DNA from: Methanosarcinaceae archaeon
GTDB taxonomy: Archaea; Halobacteriota; Methanosarcinia; Methanosarcinales; Methanosarcinaceae
Length of the DNA stretch: 40,776 bases
Assembly: GCA_030611265.1 (NCBI GenBank)
Contig: JAUWQD010000023.1
Location: forward strand, 1 to 40,776
Reading direction: 5' to 3'
Part shown: one piece after another, positions 32,365 to 40,558 of the stretch
Position numbering within the stretch: position 1 is the stretch's first letter
Layout of the letters: the number at the start of each line of letters is the position of its first letter
Position numbers and translations under genes: made by a program
The notes under the pieces: generated by a model
What the model was told of the DNA's origin: nothing
What the model saw: the letters and a program-made list of their open reading frames with translations, nothing else
Databases searched by the model: none

Positions 32365-32901
32365 ATGATAATCGAAAACATGTTAAATGTCGTAAATGTG
32401 GTAATTACCACTGAACTTGGCATGTCATTGGATTTATCAGACATTGCCAATAAACTCAATGCACCATACAATCCAAAAAAGTTCAATGGTGTAGTACATC
32501 GCATTCCGAATCCAAAGTGTACAACTCTTTTTTTAAAAAATGGCACAGTCGTATGCAATTTGAAGATTTTTGAAGATATCGAGAAATGGCAACAGATATT
32601 TTTGGATGTATTGAAGATGATCGGCATCCATAAGACAGCAATCAGTATCAATATCCGAAACATCGTTGCTGCGCAGGATCTGGGTTTCTCCCTCAACCTG
32701 ACGCATCTGGCATCAGAACTTGGATTTGAGAATGTGGAATACAACCCGGAAAGTTTTGTCGGACTGGTCTATAAAGTGCCCGAATACGATGCAACCCTTA
32801 TGATCTTCAGAACCGGTAAGGTCAACATCGTAGGTACAAAAACACTAGAAGATGCCCAATTTGCGTTCGATAAGTTGAAAAAAGTGTTAAACATCGGCTG
32901 A
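32365..32901 (+). CDS. Divergent TATA-binding protein paralogue
   Basis: The 178-aa protein has the two-repeat TBP fold. The second repeat is normal: YNPESFVGLVYKVPE, MIFRTGKVNIVGTKT, with both intercalating phenylalanines (F131, F148). The first repeat is degenerate: NPKKFNGVVHRIPNPK keeps F40, but the second Phe is Leu57 (LFLKNG) and the GK(V)VCTGAK run is GTVVCNLK. That is unlike a housekeeping archaeal TBP, which keeps both. It is probably a specialised TBP with altered DNA or TFB contact, or a decaying copy. The protein is slightly shorter than full-length archaeal TBPs (about 180-185 aa). It faces the DUF2193 gene and is downstream of the tRNA. Confidence 0.82.
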   Translation: MIIENMLNVVNVVITTELGMSLDLSDIANKLNAPYNPKKFNGVVHRIPNPKCTTLFLKNGTVVCNLKIFEDIEKWQQIFLDVLKMIGIHKTAISINIRNIVAAQDLGFSLNLTHLASELGFENVEYNPESFVGLVYKVPEYDATLMIFRTGKVNIVGTKTLEDAQFAFDKLKKVLNIG

Positions 32902-32936
32902 CGAGCCGATGCCATTCTTATTCGATTTATATATAC

Positions 32937-34421
32937 CTACAGTTTCAGGTTCTTTGCCCAGCAGTATGCACATTGTGCAGGTGTGGCGCGTGATGTTGCG
33001 CAGTTCTTACATAACTCGATCGGAGCTGCAGGCTTGTCAGCCGCAAGTGCGCAGGCGTTCACCATACCGGTAATGCTTGGAGGCTCTGGAGCCAGCAAGC
33101 ACGGCATGTCCAAAAATCGCATGAGTGCAGTAGCTCTGGTCGTGACAGCGCAGAACGGATATGCATACTTCTCCGGATGGTTGATCTCATCATTAGTGTA
33201 GATTGGTTCATGGTTTATCTCCACTCCGCCAACCTTGGCGGTTCCACCGCGTGTTTTTGGTTTGTTGATGTTCTCGCCACGTGAAGCAAAGTCGAGGAAA
33301 TCATTGATGTGAAGTTCGCCTACCATCGGGCGTGTGAATGGATACTTCTGCACGTAGTTGTCAAAACGGCGTGACAGGAAGTTTATCAACATATCCACCG
33401 TAAACCCATCAAGTGCCAGGATCTCAGCGATCGCTGACGCCGATGCACCGGTTGCCACGTTCATCATCTTGTATACGCTGTCAAGTTTGCCATCTGCAAG
33501 TGACTGCTGCAACGTATTAACAGTAACATCTGTAACAGACTGCAATATCTGCATTGCCATCTCGTCCTTGCATATATTATAGTATGCAGGTCCGATATGG
33601 TGTCCCACATCCCCCACATGCGTTGGTAGCATCACGATGTTTGCGATATGCACTCCTGCGTCATGTGCCGCCTCGATATATGGGGTGAAATGCTTGCGAT
33701 AGGTCGCAAAATACTTGTCAATATCGTATGAACTGTGCCCGAACGAACGCATGATCTCTGTCTGTGTCTTTACAGGTGCAAGCCATGCCCGCTTCATCCA
33801 ATCCTGTTCGATCGTGATGGCTTCGGCCACAGTCTTGCCGGCACCCAATGCGGCAGTGAATTTGTCGCCAAATACATACGTGGTATTAAGTCCCCACGAT
33901 TTGGATGACAGGATTGCCTGTTTGTATTTCTTGGCCATGTCGGAACGTGCGATTACCTGTGCGATCACATTGAACGTGCTGCCCGGAATTGCAGCGAAAT
34001 CCTTGGCAGAGATGATGCCATAGAAACCACAGTGAATCCGCATTGCTTCAAGACCGATGATATCTTCGGACTCATCAACTGCACGCGTAAATTCCTCAAC
34101 AGATTCCCTGAAGTCAGGATCGAGTCCATACATCACCTCAAGCGCGACCGGTGTCTGCTGCCATTCAAGAAAAGCAGTGTCAATTGGCGTGATAGTGTCC
34201 GTTAATGAACATAATGTATCATAATGGATGGATAGGGATTGAGTATAGAGGTCAAGTGCCTCTTTCGACTGGTCAGGATGCACCTCCATCTTTTTGACAG
34301 TCTCAACAAAGGGGCGTGCATGTTCGAGTTTAAATTCCTCATACCTGTGTTTCTTGATCGCATCTACAGCAGCATTCTGGGCTGCAATTGACTCATTTAC
34401 TACTTTTTCTACAATATCCAT
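32937..34421 (-). CDS. DUF2193-family protein of methanogens
   Basis: The 494-aa protein matches what I recall of DUF2193, a family known almost only from methanogenic archaea. It has no transmembrane segment; the C-terminal end has two cysteine pairs (CKNCATSRATPAQCAYCW) that look like a zinc or iron-sulphur site. No function is established. GGAGGT lies eight bases before the ATG. It starts 70 bases after mer on the same strand, and mer is divergent from mtr, so it may act with C1 transfer in the cell. The family call rests on sequence memory and not on a search. Confidence 0.65.
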   Translation of the reverse strand: MDIVEKVVNESIAAQNAAVDAIKKHRYEEFKLEHARPFVETVKKMEVHPDQSKEALDLYTQSLSIHYDTLCSLTDTITPIDTAFLEWQQTPVALEVMYGLDPDFRESVEEFTRAVDESEDIIGLEAMRIHCGFYGIISAKDFAAIPGSTFNVIAQVIARSDMAKKYKQAILSSKSWGLNTTYVFGDKFTAALGAGKTVAEAITIEQDWMKRAWLAPVKTQTEIMRSFGHSSYDIDKYFATYRKHFTPYIEAAHDAGVHIANIVMLPTHVGDVGHHIGPAYYNICKDEMAMQILQSVTDVTVNTLQQSLADGKLDSVYKMMNVATGASASAIAEILALDGFTVDMLINFLSRRFDNYVQKYPFTRPMVGELHINDFLDFASRGENINKPKTRGGTAKVGGVEINHEPIYTNDEINHPEKYAYPFCAVTTRATALMRFLDMPCLLAPEPPSITGMVNACALAADKPAAPIELCKNCATSRATPAQCAYCWAKNLKL

Positions 34422-34491
34422 AACTTATACCTCCAATAAGATCATAATAATAAATTCCAAATCATAATAATACACAATAATAGGTCACAGT

Positions 34492-35487
34492 TCACTGTTC
34501 CTTGAAATATGGGATAACCTCTTTTCCTATCAGTTCGATAGCATTTTTCTTTTTCGGTCCCAGAGGTGAACCTGTGATGATTTGGGTAACGCCGGCTTTG
34601 ATCAATTCCTCTATCCGCCCTATGCACTTATCCGGTGTGCCGCATATCGAGAACGCATCCACCATATCATCAGTGACTGCAGCAACTGCATCTCCAAATC
34701 CTTTCTTAAAGCCTCTGCGCACCTTTCCCACATCATCAAGCGATATTCCGTGTTTTTCGAACACCGCATCAGGTGAACCTGCAACAATAAAAGCGGTTAC
34801 AGGGCGTGCGGCTTTCATTGCAGCTTCCGATGTATCTGCAACGGAAAAACTGGTGTAAGCACCAACATCGAACTTTGAGAAATCACGGTTAGCACTCTCT
34901 GCACCCGCTTTGATGGCGCGAACAGCATATTCAAAATCACGCGGATGGGACGCATTCACAAGAGCACCATCCCCGATGGCACCTGCAAGTGCAAGCATCT
35001 TCGGACCCTGCGCACCAATATATACAGGAATATCACCTTCCCCGAAGTTCAGTTTTGCACCTTTAATCCGGCACACATCCCCGTCGTAACTTACCTTTTC
35101 ACCACGTATGAAGGCACGCACAACTTCCACGGTTTCCTTAACCGTCGTAAGCGGCTTTTCCCATTCGATCCCCAATGAATCGAACGTTACCTTATCACCG
35201 GGACCGATCCCAAAGACCGCCCTGCCACCTGAAACCTCATTCACGGTCGCAATCGCTGATGCCAGTTGTGCGGCTGTGCGTGTGTATGGGTTCGTAACAC
35301 CGGGTCCAAGTTTGATCTTATCTGTCCGTGCTGCTATATAGGTCAATAATCCGTAAGCATCCCGGTTGTTATAATGATCTGTGATCCATGCGTATTCCAG
35401 ACCATTGTCTTCCGAGAACTTTATAAGTTCTGCAAGGGTCTGCGCATCTTCATTTGCCAGAAATTCGATTCCAAAAGTAAGTTCCAT
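34492..35487 (-). CDS. mer: 5,10-methylenetetrahydromethanopterin reductase (F420-dependent)
   Basis: The 331-aa enzyme (ATG at 35487; a TTG three codons upstream is less likely) belongs to the luciferase-like TIM-barrel family. Markers are FGIEFLANEDAQTLAELIKF, TDHYNNRDAY, KLGPGVTNPYTR, and GIGPGDKVTFDSLGIEW with a non-proline cis peptide region typical of Mer. It reduces methylene- to methyl-tetrahydromethanopterin or -sarcinapterin. It is divergent from mtrE, whose product takes the methyl group on, which makes the pathway order a gene-order too. Confidence 0.95.
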   Translation of the reverse strand: MELTFGIEFLANEDAQTLAELIKFSEDNGLEYAWITDHYNNRDAYGLLTYIAARTDKIKLGPGVTNPYTRTAAQLASAIATVNEVSGGRAVFGIGPGDKVTFDSLGIEWEKPLTTVKETVEVVRAFIRGEKVSYDGDVCRIKGAKLNFGEGDIPVYIGAQGPKMLALAGAIGDGALVNASHPRDFEYAVRAIKAGAESANRDFSKFDVGAYTSFSVADTSEAAMKAARPVTAFIVAGSPDAVFEKHGISLDDVGKVRRGFKKGFGDAVAAVTDDMVDAFSICGTPDKCIGRIEELIKAGVTQIITGSPLGPKKKNAIELIGKEVIPYFKEQ

Positions 35488-35496
35488 GCATTTCAA

Positions 35497-35709
35497 CGTC
35501 CTGTATTGTTATTGTCCTGTAGTAATAATGTACTGTGATTATCTAAAGTATTTCTCGGGTAAGTTACCGATATACGTTTTGGTATTGTTCATACATACAA
35601 TTTACAGAATTATGTACTTATGTTAATCAGCCGCAATGGAAAATTAACTTCCCATCATTATTATACAAACCGAAATGTATATCGGGTACATGCCGGTTTT
35701 AATTTGCAC
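35497..35709. promoter_or_regulatory. Shared control region between mer and mtr
   Basis: A 222-base divergent region. On the plus strand CCGAAATGTATAT (35670-35682) resembles BRE plus box A, placing transcription near 35704 and leaving only about six bases before the mtrE ATG. On the minus strand TTTAGATAATC (about 35536-35547) may serve mer. No clear operators. Confidence 0.45.
35673..35682 (+). promoter_or_regulatory. Box A of the mtr operon
   Basis: AAATGTATAT about 28-37 bases before mtrE's ATG with no Shine-Dalgarno, so the mRNA would have a very short leader. Confidence 0.5.
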
Positions 35710-36603
35710 ATGGAACCCATTACTATATTCGCAGTCGCTCTTGCCGGTGCTCTTGCAATTCTTGCAGGCATCTTCGAAGATCTTGAATCGGATACCGGCT
35801 CGCAGAGTAATCCCAATTCACAGGTCCAACTTGCACCGCAGATCGGACATTTGCACAGATACTTCAACAAAGCAATCTCAGGAGAACCACCAGCATATGG
35901 ATTCTGGTCAGCCACAGGAGCAACAGTTGCAGTGCTTCTCCAGACCCGCTTCTTAAGCGGTTTTGGCGAAATGCATTCAGTCATTCTTGCATCCATATTC
36001 GGAGCACTTGTCGCAGCATCAATATTATCATTCTACGCGATCTTTGCCCACATCTCAAGAACTGCAAGCATGCGTCCATTCAAACAACCACTACAACTTG
36101 ATGTAATACTATCCCCCCTTCCACTTTTTTTCGCATACGGATTCCTGGCAGTCCTGTGCATCACATTGATATCATTCATCACGAACATGGTACTCTTAAA
36201 TCCTTTCCCGGTACCACTGATCGCTCTCCTTTTCGGAATTACGCTCGGTACAATTGGTTCATCCACAGGAGATATACACTATGGTTCAGAGCGCCTCTAC
36301 CAGACTTTCATCTTTGGTTCAGGAATACCGATCTCAAAGCAGGGAGATATTGACGTCAAGGCAGAATACGGATTCCGCAACTCAATAGATACACCTTATT
36401 TCACTTCACGATTCGGCGGTCCGGTCACAGGTCTTTGTTTTGGTGCAATTGTTTTTCTCGATAACTGGAGCAGACTCTTCAACTTTGCAGGCAAATGGAC
36501 TCCGATACTACTGGGGATTATCATAATAATCCTATTATTCATAATCAACCTCTCAATTGAAATATACACAAGGAACAGGTTCAACGAATTCACAAAGGAG
36601 TAG
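35710..36603 (+). CDS. mtrE: Methyl-H4M(S)PT:CoM methyltransferase subunit E
   Basis: The 297-aa integral membrane subunit with about six helices (for example PITIFAVALAGALAILAGIF; PLPLFFAYGFLAVLCITLIS). It forms the sodium-translocating core with MtrD and MtrC. The longer reading from 35620 contains an unlikely leader; the ATG at 35710 starts EPITIFAVALAG as in other MtrE. Ends in TAG; the next gene follows four bases on. Confidence 0.96.
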   Translation: MEPITIFAVALAGALAILAGIFEDLESDTGSQSNPNSQVQLAPQIGHLHRYFNKAISGEPPAYGFWSATGATVAVLLQTRFLSGFGEMHSVILASIFGALVAASILSFYAIFAHISRTASMRPFKQPLQLDVILSPLPLFFAYGFLAVLCITLISFITNMVLLNPFPVPLIALLFGITLGTIGSSTGDIHYGSERLYQTFIFGSGIPISKQGDIDVKAEYGFRNSIDTPYFTSRFGGPVTGLCFGAIVFLDNWSRLFNFAGKWTPILLGIIIIILLFIINLSIEIYTRNRFNEFTKE

Positions 36604-36607
36604 AAAA

Positions 36608-37297
36608 ATGGACCCAATTATCGCATTATTCGGAATTATCATAGGCGGCACGCTTGTTGGCGTTTGCGTGCATTTCATACCATGCAGTGCCGTTGGTGCC
36701 ATGTCAGCAACAACCGGTATCGCAACAGGTCCGACCATGCTGGCATCAGGTGCAGGCATGATGGGACTTATGGCAGCCGCATATAACCTCGACAACGGAT
36801 TGGCATTAATGCTGGCATCCGGTGCCATAGCATCCATGCTCATGATAGCACTTACAAGCGTAGTTGCGAACATCACCTACGCTTTTGGTGTAGGTGTCGC
36901 ACCCACATCAGGACAGAGTGAATACGACCGTTTCACAGGATTTGAGCAGAAGCAGTGCCTCACACCAGGTACAGACGGACACGGCATACCAACCCAGTCC
37001 TTCATAAGCGGTGTAATAGGTGCTGCAATGGGTGGGATCGGCGGTGTACTTGTATTCTATTCAGTATACACACTTATCAGCCCTTCAATTGCACAAGCAA
37101 CAGCGATTGCAATGGCAGGGATCATTGCAGTTGGCATCTACATCATAAACGGCGTACTTCCTGCATACACACTTGTCGGAAAGACCGAAGGTATGACAGA
37201 TGAGAAGTTCAGAACAACACCAAAAACGCTCTATTCATGTCTGATAATGTCAACAGTATCCGGAATATTCATTTATGCCGCATCGGTGGTGATATAA
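36608..37297 (+). CDS. mtrD: Methyl-H4M(S)PT:CoM methyltransferase subunit D
   Basis: 229-aa membrane subunit: MDPIIALFGIIIGGTLVGVC, then CSAVGAMSATTGIATGPTML. The ATG at 36608 is chosen because AAAGGAG ends mtrE right before it; a frame from 36557 lies inside mtrE. Stop TAA is directly next to mtrC. Confidence 0.96.
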   Translation: MDPIIALFGIIIGGTLVGVCVHFIPCSAVGAMSATTGIATGPTMLASGAGMMGLMAAAYNLDNGLALMLASGAIASMLMIALTSVVANITYAFGVGVAPTSGQSEYDRFTGFEQKQCLTPGTDGHGIPTQSFISGVIGAAMGGIGGVLVFYSVYTLISPSIAQATAIAMAGIIAVGIYIINGVLPAYTLVGKTEGMTDEKFRTTPKTLYSCLIMSTVSGIFIYAASVVI

Positions 37298-38074
37298 ATG
37301 AGCGCACAACCAACCGGACAACCGGCAGCAAACAGTGGTAAATACACCACCACAGTCTCACTTTTCCTAATCGCGATCGTATGTAGCACCGTAGCAATAA
37401 TGATATTTAAAGTCACACCACACGCTGTGATCTTATCAACAATCCTTATATGGCCTGCCTTTGCTTCAGGTGCAAGCGCTGTAAAAGATATCTCATCCTA
37501 CGGGATCGGGACAGGTGTTGCATCTATCGGCATGCTCGGAGCAGGCGTGGGTACGATATCAGCATTCAGTTCAATATTCATTGATATACCGTTCTCTGCC
37601 CTGATAGGAATTATAGCAGCCTTTGTGATCGGATTTGTCACAGGTCTTTGTGCAAACAAGATAATTAAGATGAAAATCCCTCGGATGGAACTTAAGATCG
37701 CCATCATGTCTGCATCTGCGGCCATGATCGCAACCCTGTTCGTATCCATCTTCTCAAACAACATCGATATGCTGCTGACAGATGTATACATCGTATTACC
37801 CTTGATATTCATAGCCACAGCCCTTGCGATAATCCATCCCTACAACGGAAGTATGGGCGCAGGCGAGAACCAGCCCCGTACACTCAAACTCGCATTTGCC
37901 GAGGCATCACTTACCACTCTCTTGTTTGGATTGATATCTCTTGCATATACTGACATCATTACATCGATCGAGATACTTCTTGTAAGTGGTCTTGGATTTG
38001 TAATATTTACAACCATTTTTCTTCGCGCTATCAATGCCGAGATATATAAACTTGAATGGAGCGGGGTGGTATAG
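37298..38074 (+). CDS. mtrC: Methyl-H4M(S)PT:CoM methyltransferase subunit C
   Basis: 258-aa membrane subunit of seven or so helices, with ILIWPAFASGASAVKDISSY and GTGVASIGMLGAGVGTISAF. GGTGGT before its ATG lies inside mtrD. Its stop codon is adjacent to mtrB's ATG. Confidence 0.95.
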   Translation: MSAQPTGQPAANSGKYTTTVSLFLIAIVCSTVAIMIFKVTPHAVILSTILIWPAFASGASAVKDISSYGIGTGVASIGMLGAGVGTISAFSSIFIDIPFSALIGIIAAFVIGFVTGLCANKIIKMKIPRMELKIAIMSASAAMIATLFVSIFSNNIDMLLTDVYIVLPLIFIATALAIIHPYNGSMGAGENQPRTLKLAFAEASLTTLLFGLISLAYTDIITSIEILLVSGLGFVIFTTIFLRAINAEIYKLEWSGVV

Positions 38075-38377
38075 ATGTACGTAAAACTTGATCCGCACAC
38101 AAATGTAGCACTTGATCCTGAAAAAGGTGTTATCGGAGAGATGGATGAGCGAATAATCGCAGACATTGGGGTTCTTCACAGCAGTATTGAGAAACTTGAT
38201 AGGATCTCAATGGAAATATACAATTCACTCGACCCCACAACTGCACCATTTGAATCACACCCCGGACGCGAAGGTTTGTTCAGGAACATGGGTAAGGTGA
38301 CCAATTTTATCTACGGGCTTATCGCAGGTATGTTGTTCATGGCGCTTGTAATGGCTGCAGCAGGAGGTCTGGTATGA
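38075..38377 (+). CDS. mtrB: Methyl-H4M(S)PT:CoM methyltransferase subunit B
   Basis: 100-aa subunit with a soluble N-terminal part (YVKLDPHTNVALDPEKGVIG) and one C-terminal membrane helix (FIYGLIAGMLFMALVMAAAG). Overlaps mtrA by four bases. Confidence 0.94.
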   Translation: MYVKLDPHTNVALDPEKGVIGEMDERIIADIGVLHSSIEKLDRISMEIYNSLDPTTAPFESHPGREGLFRNMGKVTNFIYGLIAGMLFMALVMAAAGGLV

Positions 38378-39078
38378 GCGGGAAAATTACACAAAAATGG
38401 CCACAGGTCTCCGGGAGTTATACAGTCGGCAATCCTGAAAAACAGGTACTTGTTATCACACTCGGAAGTCATCTGGATGAAGGACAGATCGCACCTCACG
38501 TTGCTCTTGTCGGTCCTTGCAAAACAGAGAACATAGGTCTTGAAAAAATAATCGCAAACACGATTTCCAATACCAATATTAGATATCTGCTAATGTGCGG
38601 TGCAGAGGTTCACGGGCATCTGGTGGCAGGAAGTACTAAAACCCTTTTTGCAAATGGTATCGATGATGAAGGAAAGATCATAGATGCCCCCGGAGCAATC
38701 CCATTCCTTTCAAACATCTCACCGGATATTGCCAATATATTCAGGGATCAAGTCGAACTTGTTGACCTGCTGGGAATTGAGGACATTGACGAGATCTTGC
38801 GTGCGGTTGAGAACTGCGAGCCGAAAGACCCCTATGAAGGAGAACCTATCACGATCGACTTCTCAGGAGGGAAAGGAGGCACTAGAGATGAAAGCGGTCT
38901 GGTTGCACTCACACCTGATGTCGTGTCCATAGAGAGCAGGATACGCGCTCTTGATGCTGATGTAAAAGACCTTGGAAAATTATCGAAGTTCATGTCAGGT
39001 GTCTATTCAGGACTGATCCAGGGCATAGTCTTAGGATTTGTACTGGTGATGTTGATATACTTAATAAAAGGTGTGTGA
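38374..39078 (+). CDS. mtrA: Methyl-H4M(S)PT:CoM methyltransferase subunit A, corrinoid carrier
   Basis: The 234-aa subunit carries the corrinoid. Histidine 82 in CGAEVHGHLVAG corresponds to the known cobalt-ligating His84 of Methanothermobacter MtrA; His80 is a nearby alternative. The core WPQVSGSYTVGNP starts at residue 9. A C-terminal helix (GLIQGIVLGFVLVMLIYLIK) anchors it. ATG overlaps mtrB by four bases; GGAGGT lies five bases before it. Confidence 0.96.
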   Translation: MSGKITQKWPQVSGSYTVGNPEKQVLVITLGSHLDEGQIAPHVALVGPCKTENIGLEKIIANTISNTNIRYLLMCGAEVHGHLVAGSTKTLFANGIDDEGKIIDAPGAIPFLSNISPDIANIFRDQVELVDLLGIEDIDEILRAVENCEPKDPYEGEPITIDFSGGKGGTRDESGLVALTPDVVSIESRIRALDADVKDLGKLSKFMSGVYSGLIQGIVLGFVLVMLIYLIKGV

Positions 39079-39083
39079 ATCGC

Positions 39084-39290
39084 ATGAGCGGAAAAAGTAA
39101 TATTGAAACTATACCGACCCTTGCGGCACCCAATACCCGCGAGATCGATCGGATGTCTGAAGATATGCACAGAAGGGCGATGATACTTGGAAGGGATGAA
39201 AGATCACTATCCGGCATCCTGACAGGCAGGGTTGAATTCGTAATCGGTTTTTTGACTGCTGTGATACTTATCGGGATCAGTTTGATATAA
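39084..39290 (+). CDS. mtrF: Methyl-H4M(S)PT:CoM methyltransferase subunit F
   Basis: 68-aa single-helix subunit (MSGKSNIETIPTLAAPNTRE…; helix FVIGFLTAVILIGISLI). A GTG at 39075 overlapping the mtrA stop would add three residues; either start is possible, with AAAGGTG ten bases before the ATG. Confidence 0.88.
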   Translation: MSGKSNIETIPTLAAPNTREIDRMSEDMHRRAMILGRDERSLSGILTGRVEFVIGFLTAVILIGISLI

Positions 39291-39306
39291 TCATTGAGGT
39301 ATGATC

Positions 39307-39471
39307 ATGGATGAATACGAATCAATAATGCGCAAGCTGGATACGATCGAAGAGCGAGAGGAATTTGCAACAGCAGAGATCCTCCAGCGACGCGGAACAC
39401 ACATCGGACGGTTAATCGGAATACTCTACGGTGCAGTAGCGGCAATGATACTAATGCAGATAATTATGTAA
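39307..39471 (+). CDS. mtrG: Methyl-H4M(S)PT:CoM methyltransferase subunit G, short form
   Basis: The 54-aa product reads MDEYESIMRKLDTIEEREEF, then ATAEILQRRGTHIGRLIGIL and YGAVAAMILMQIIM. The RxGxxxGRxxGILYG run and single helix are those of MtrG. The known subunit is longer at its N-terminus (about 70-75 aa in related species), but an in-frame TGA at 39295-39297 blocks any extension. GAGGT at 39296-39300 gives the right spacing to this ATG. This gene is below 60 aa and easily missed. Confidence 0.9.
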   Translation: MDEYESIMRKLDTIEEREEFATAEILQRRGTHIGRLIGILYGAVAAMILMQIIM

Positions 39472-39488
39472 TATCATTTTAAATTGAA

Positions 39489-39498
39489 ATATAAATTG
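39489..39498 (+). promoter_or_regulatory. Possible internal promoter for mtrH
   Basis: AATATAAATT in the 59-base gap before mtrH, about 33-42 bases ahead of its ATG. mtrH also has GAGGAG in front. A separate transcript for mtrH is possible. Confidence 0.35.
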
Positions 39499-39530
39499 AA
39501 AACATATCGGATTATTTTGAGGAGTTTGTC

Positions 39531-40448
39531 ATGTTCACATTCACAAGAGAGCAGCAGGTAATAGATATTGACGGAGTAAAGATTGGTGGGCAACCGGGAG
39601 AGTACCCCACAGTCATCATTCCAACGATATTCTACGACGGGCACAACATCGTTGATGTCGAAAGTAACGATTTTGATAAAAAGAAAGCAGAGGATCTTAT
39701 CAATTTGGTGGAATCACACAGTGATATCACCAAGAACCCATGCATGTTCCAGGTGGTTGGTATAACACCAGAGATCATGCCAAAGGCGCTTGATTTTGTG
39801 GCAGACCATACTGATTTCCCTCTTATCATAGATTCGGCAGACCTGAATGCCAGGCTTGTAGGTCTTGACCATGTCACTGAAGCAGGATATGGACACCGCG
39901 TCATGTACAATGCGATCAATATGCTCATTGAGGAAGATGAGATCGATGCACTCACGCGTTCTGAGATCGACGGAGTTGTGATTCTGGACTTTAACCTTCA
40001 GGACACATCTGTCGAGGCGAGAATGGCACTGCTGGAAGATGGCGGCGAGTTCATGGACCGTGGAATGCTGGATATCGCAAAGTCATGCGGATTTGAAAAG
40101 ATACTCTTCGACCCCGGCGTACAGCCAATAGAACAGGGCGCAGGCGCATCATTCAGGCTCATGTATTCGGTCAAGGCGAAATACGGCCTTCCAACCGGTA
40201 TAGGTGCGCACAATATCCCATCATCATGGGCGTGGCTGAAATCACAGGAGAGCACGGTCAGAAAATCATGTGATATGTCATCCAATGCAGCAGGGATAAT
40301 CCTTGGTGCGGATTCACTGTTCATTGGTCCTATTGAAAATGCACCGTATGCATTCCCAACAGCAGCCATGATCGATATGCTGTGTGCTGATTCAGCACTG
40401 GATTTCGGAATTAAACATATTGAAGAACATCCGTATTCACTTGCATGA
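39531..40448 (+). CDS. mtrH: Methyl-H4M(S)PT:CoM methyltransferase subunit H
   Basis: 305-aa cytoplasmic subunit that takes the methyl group from methyl-tetrahydromethanopterin/sarcinapterin to the MtrA corrinoid. TIM-barrel of the pterin-dependent methyltransferase family: QVIDIDGVKIGGQPGEYPTV, GAHNIPSSWAWL, FIGPIENAPYAFP. It ends the operon; a terminator hairpin and T-tract follow. Confidence 0.96.
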   Translation: MFTFTREQQVIDIDGVKIGGQPGEYPTVIIPTIFYDGHNIVDVESNDFDKKKAEDLINLVESHSDITKNPCMFQVVGITPEIMPKALDFVADHTDFPLIIDSADLNARLVGLDHVTEAGYGHRVMYNAINMLIEEDEIDALTRSEIDGVVILDFNLQDTSVEARMALLEDGGEFMDRGMLDIAKSCGFEKILFDPGVQPIEQGAGASFRLMYSVKAKYGLPTGIGAHNIPSSWAWLKSQESTVRKSCDMSSNAAGIILGADSLFIGPIENAPYAFPTAAMIDMLCADSALDFGIKHIEEHPYSLA

Positions 40449-40452
40449 TTGA

Positions 40453-40474
40453 GATGTGATGTGAGTATCACATC
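40453..40474 (+). terminator. Hairpin after mtrH
   Basis: GATGTGA (40453-40459) and TCACATC (40468-40474) form a 7-bp perfect stem with an 8-base loop, four bases after the mtrH stop codon. Confidence 0.5.
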
Positions 40475-40508
40475 CAAGTGTCAAATATTCAATATTAAAA
40501 GTGTGATT

Positions 40509-40558
40509 GCAGAGGATGACATACATCTCCTGCAAGTTTATTTTTATTTTTATTTTTT
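40509..40558 (+). terminator. Terminator of the mtr operon
   Basis: An imperfect stem (GCAG…GATG with CATC…CTGC) at 40509-40533 is followed by a long T-rich tract (40537-40558), the usual archaeal termination signal. Confidence 0.65.

Noticed and set aside
36598-36610. Possible pyrrolysine read-through at the TAG of mtrE
   Set aside because: The TAG is directly followed by the mtrD start and a good ribosome-binding site overlaps it, and MtrE has its normal length at this point.
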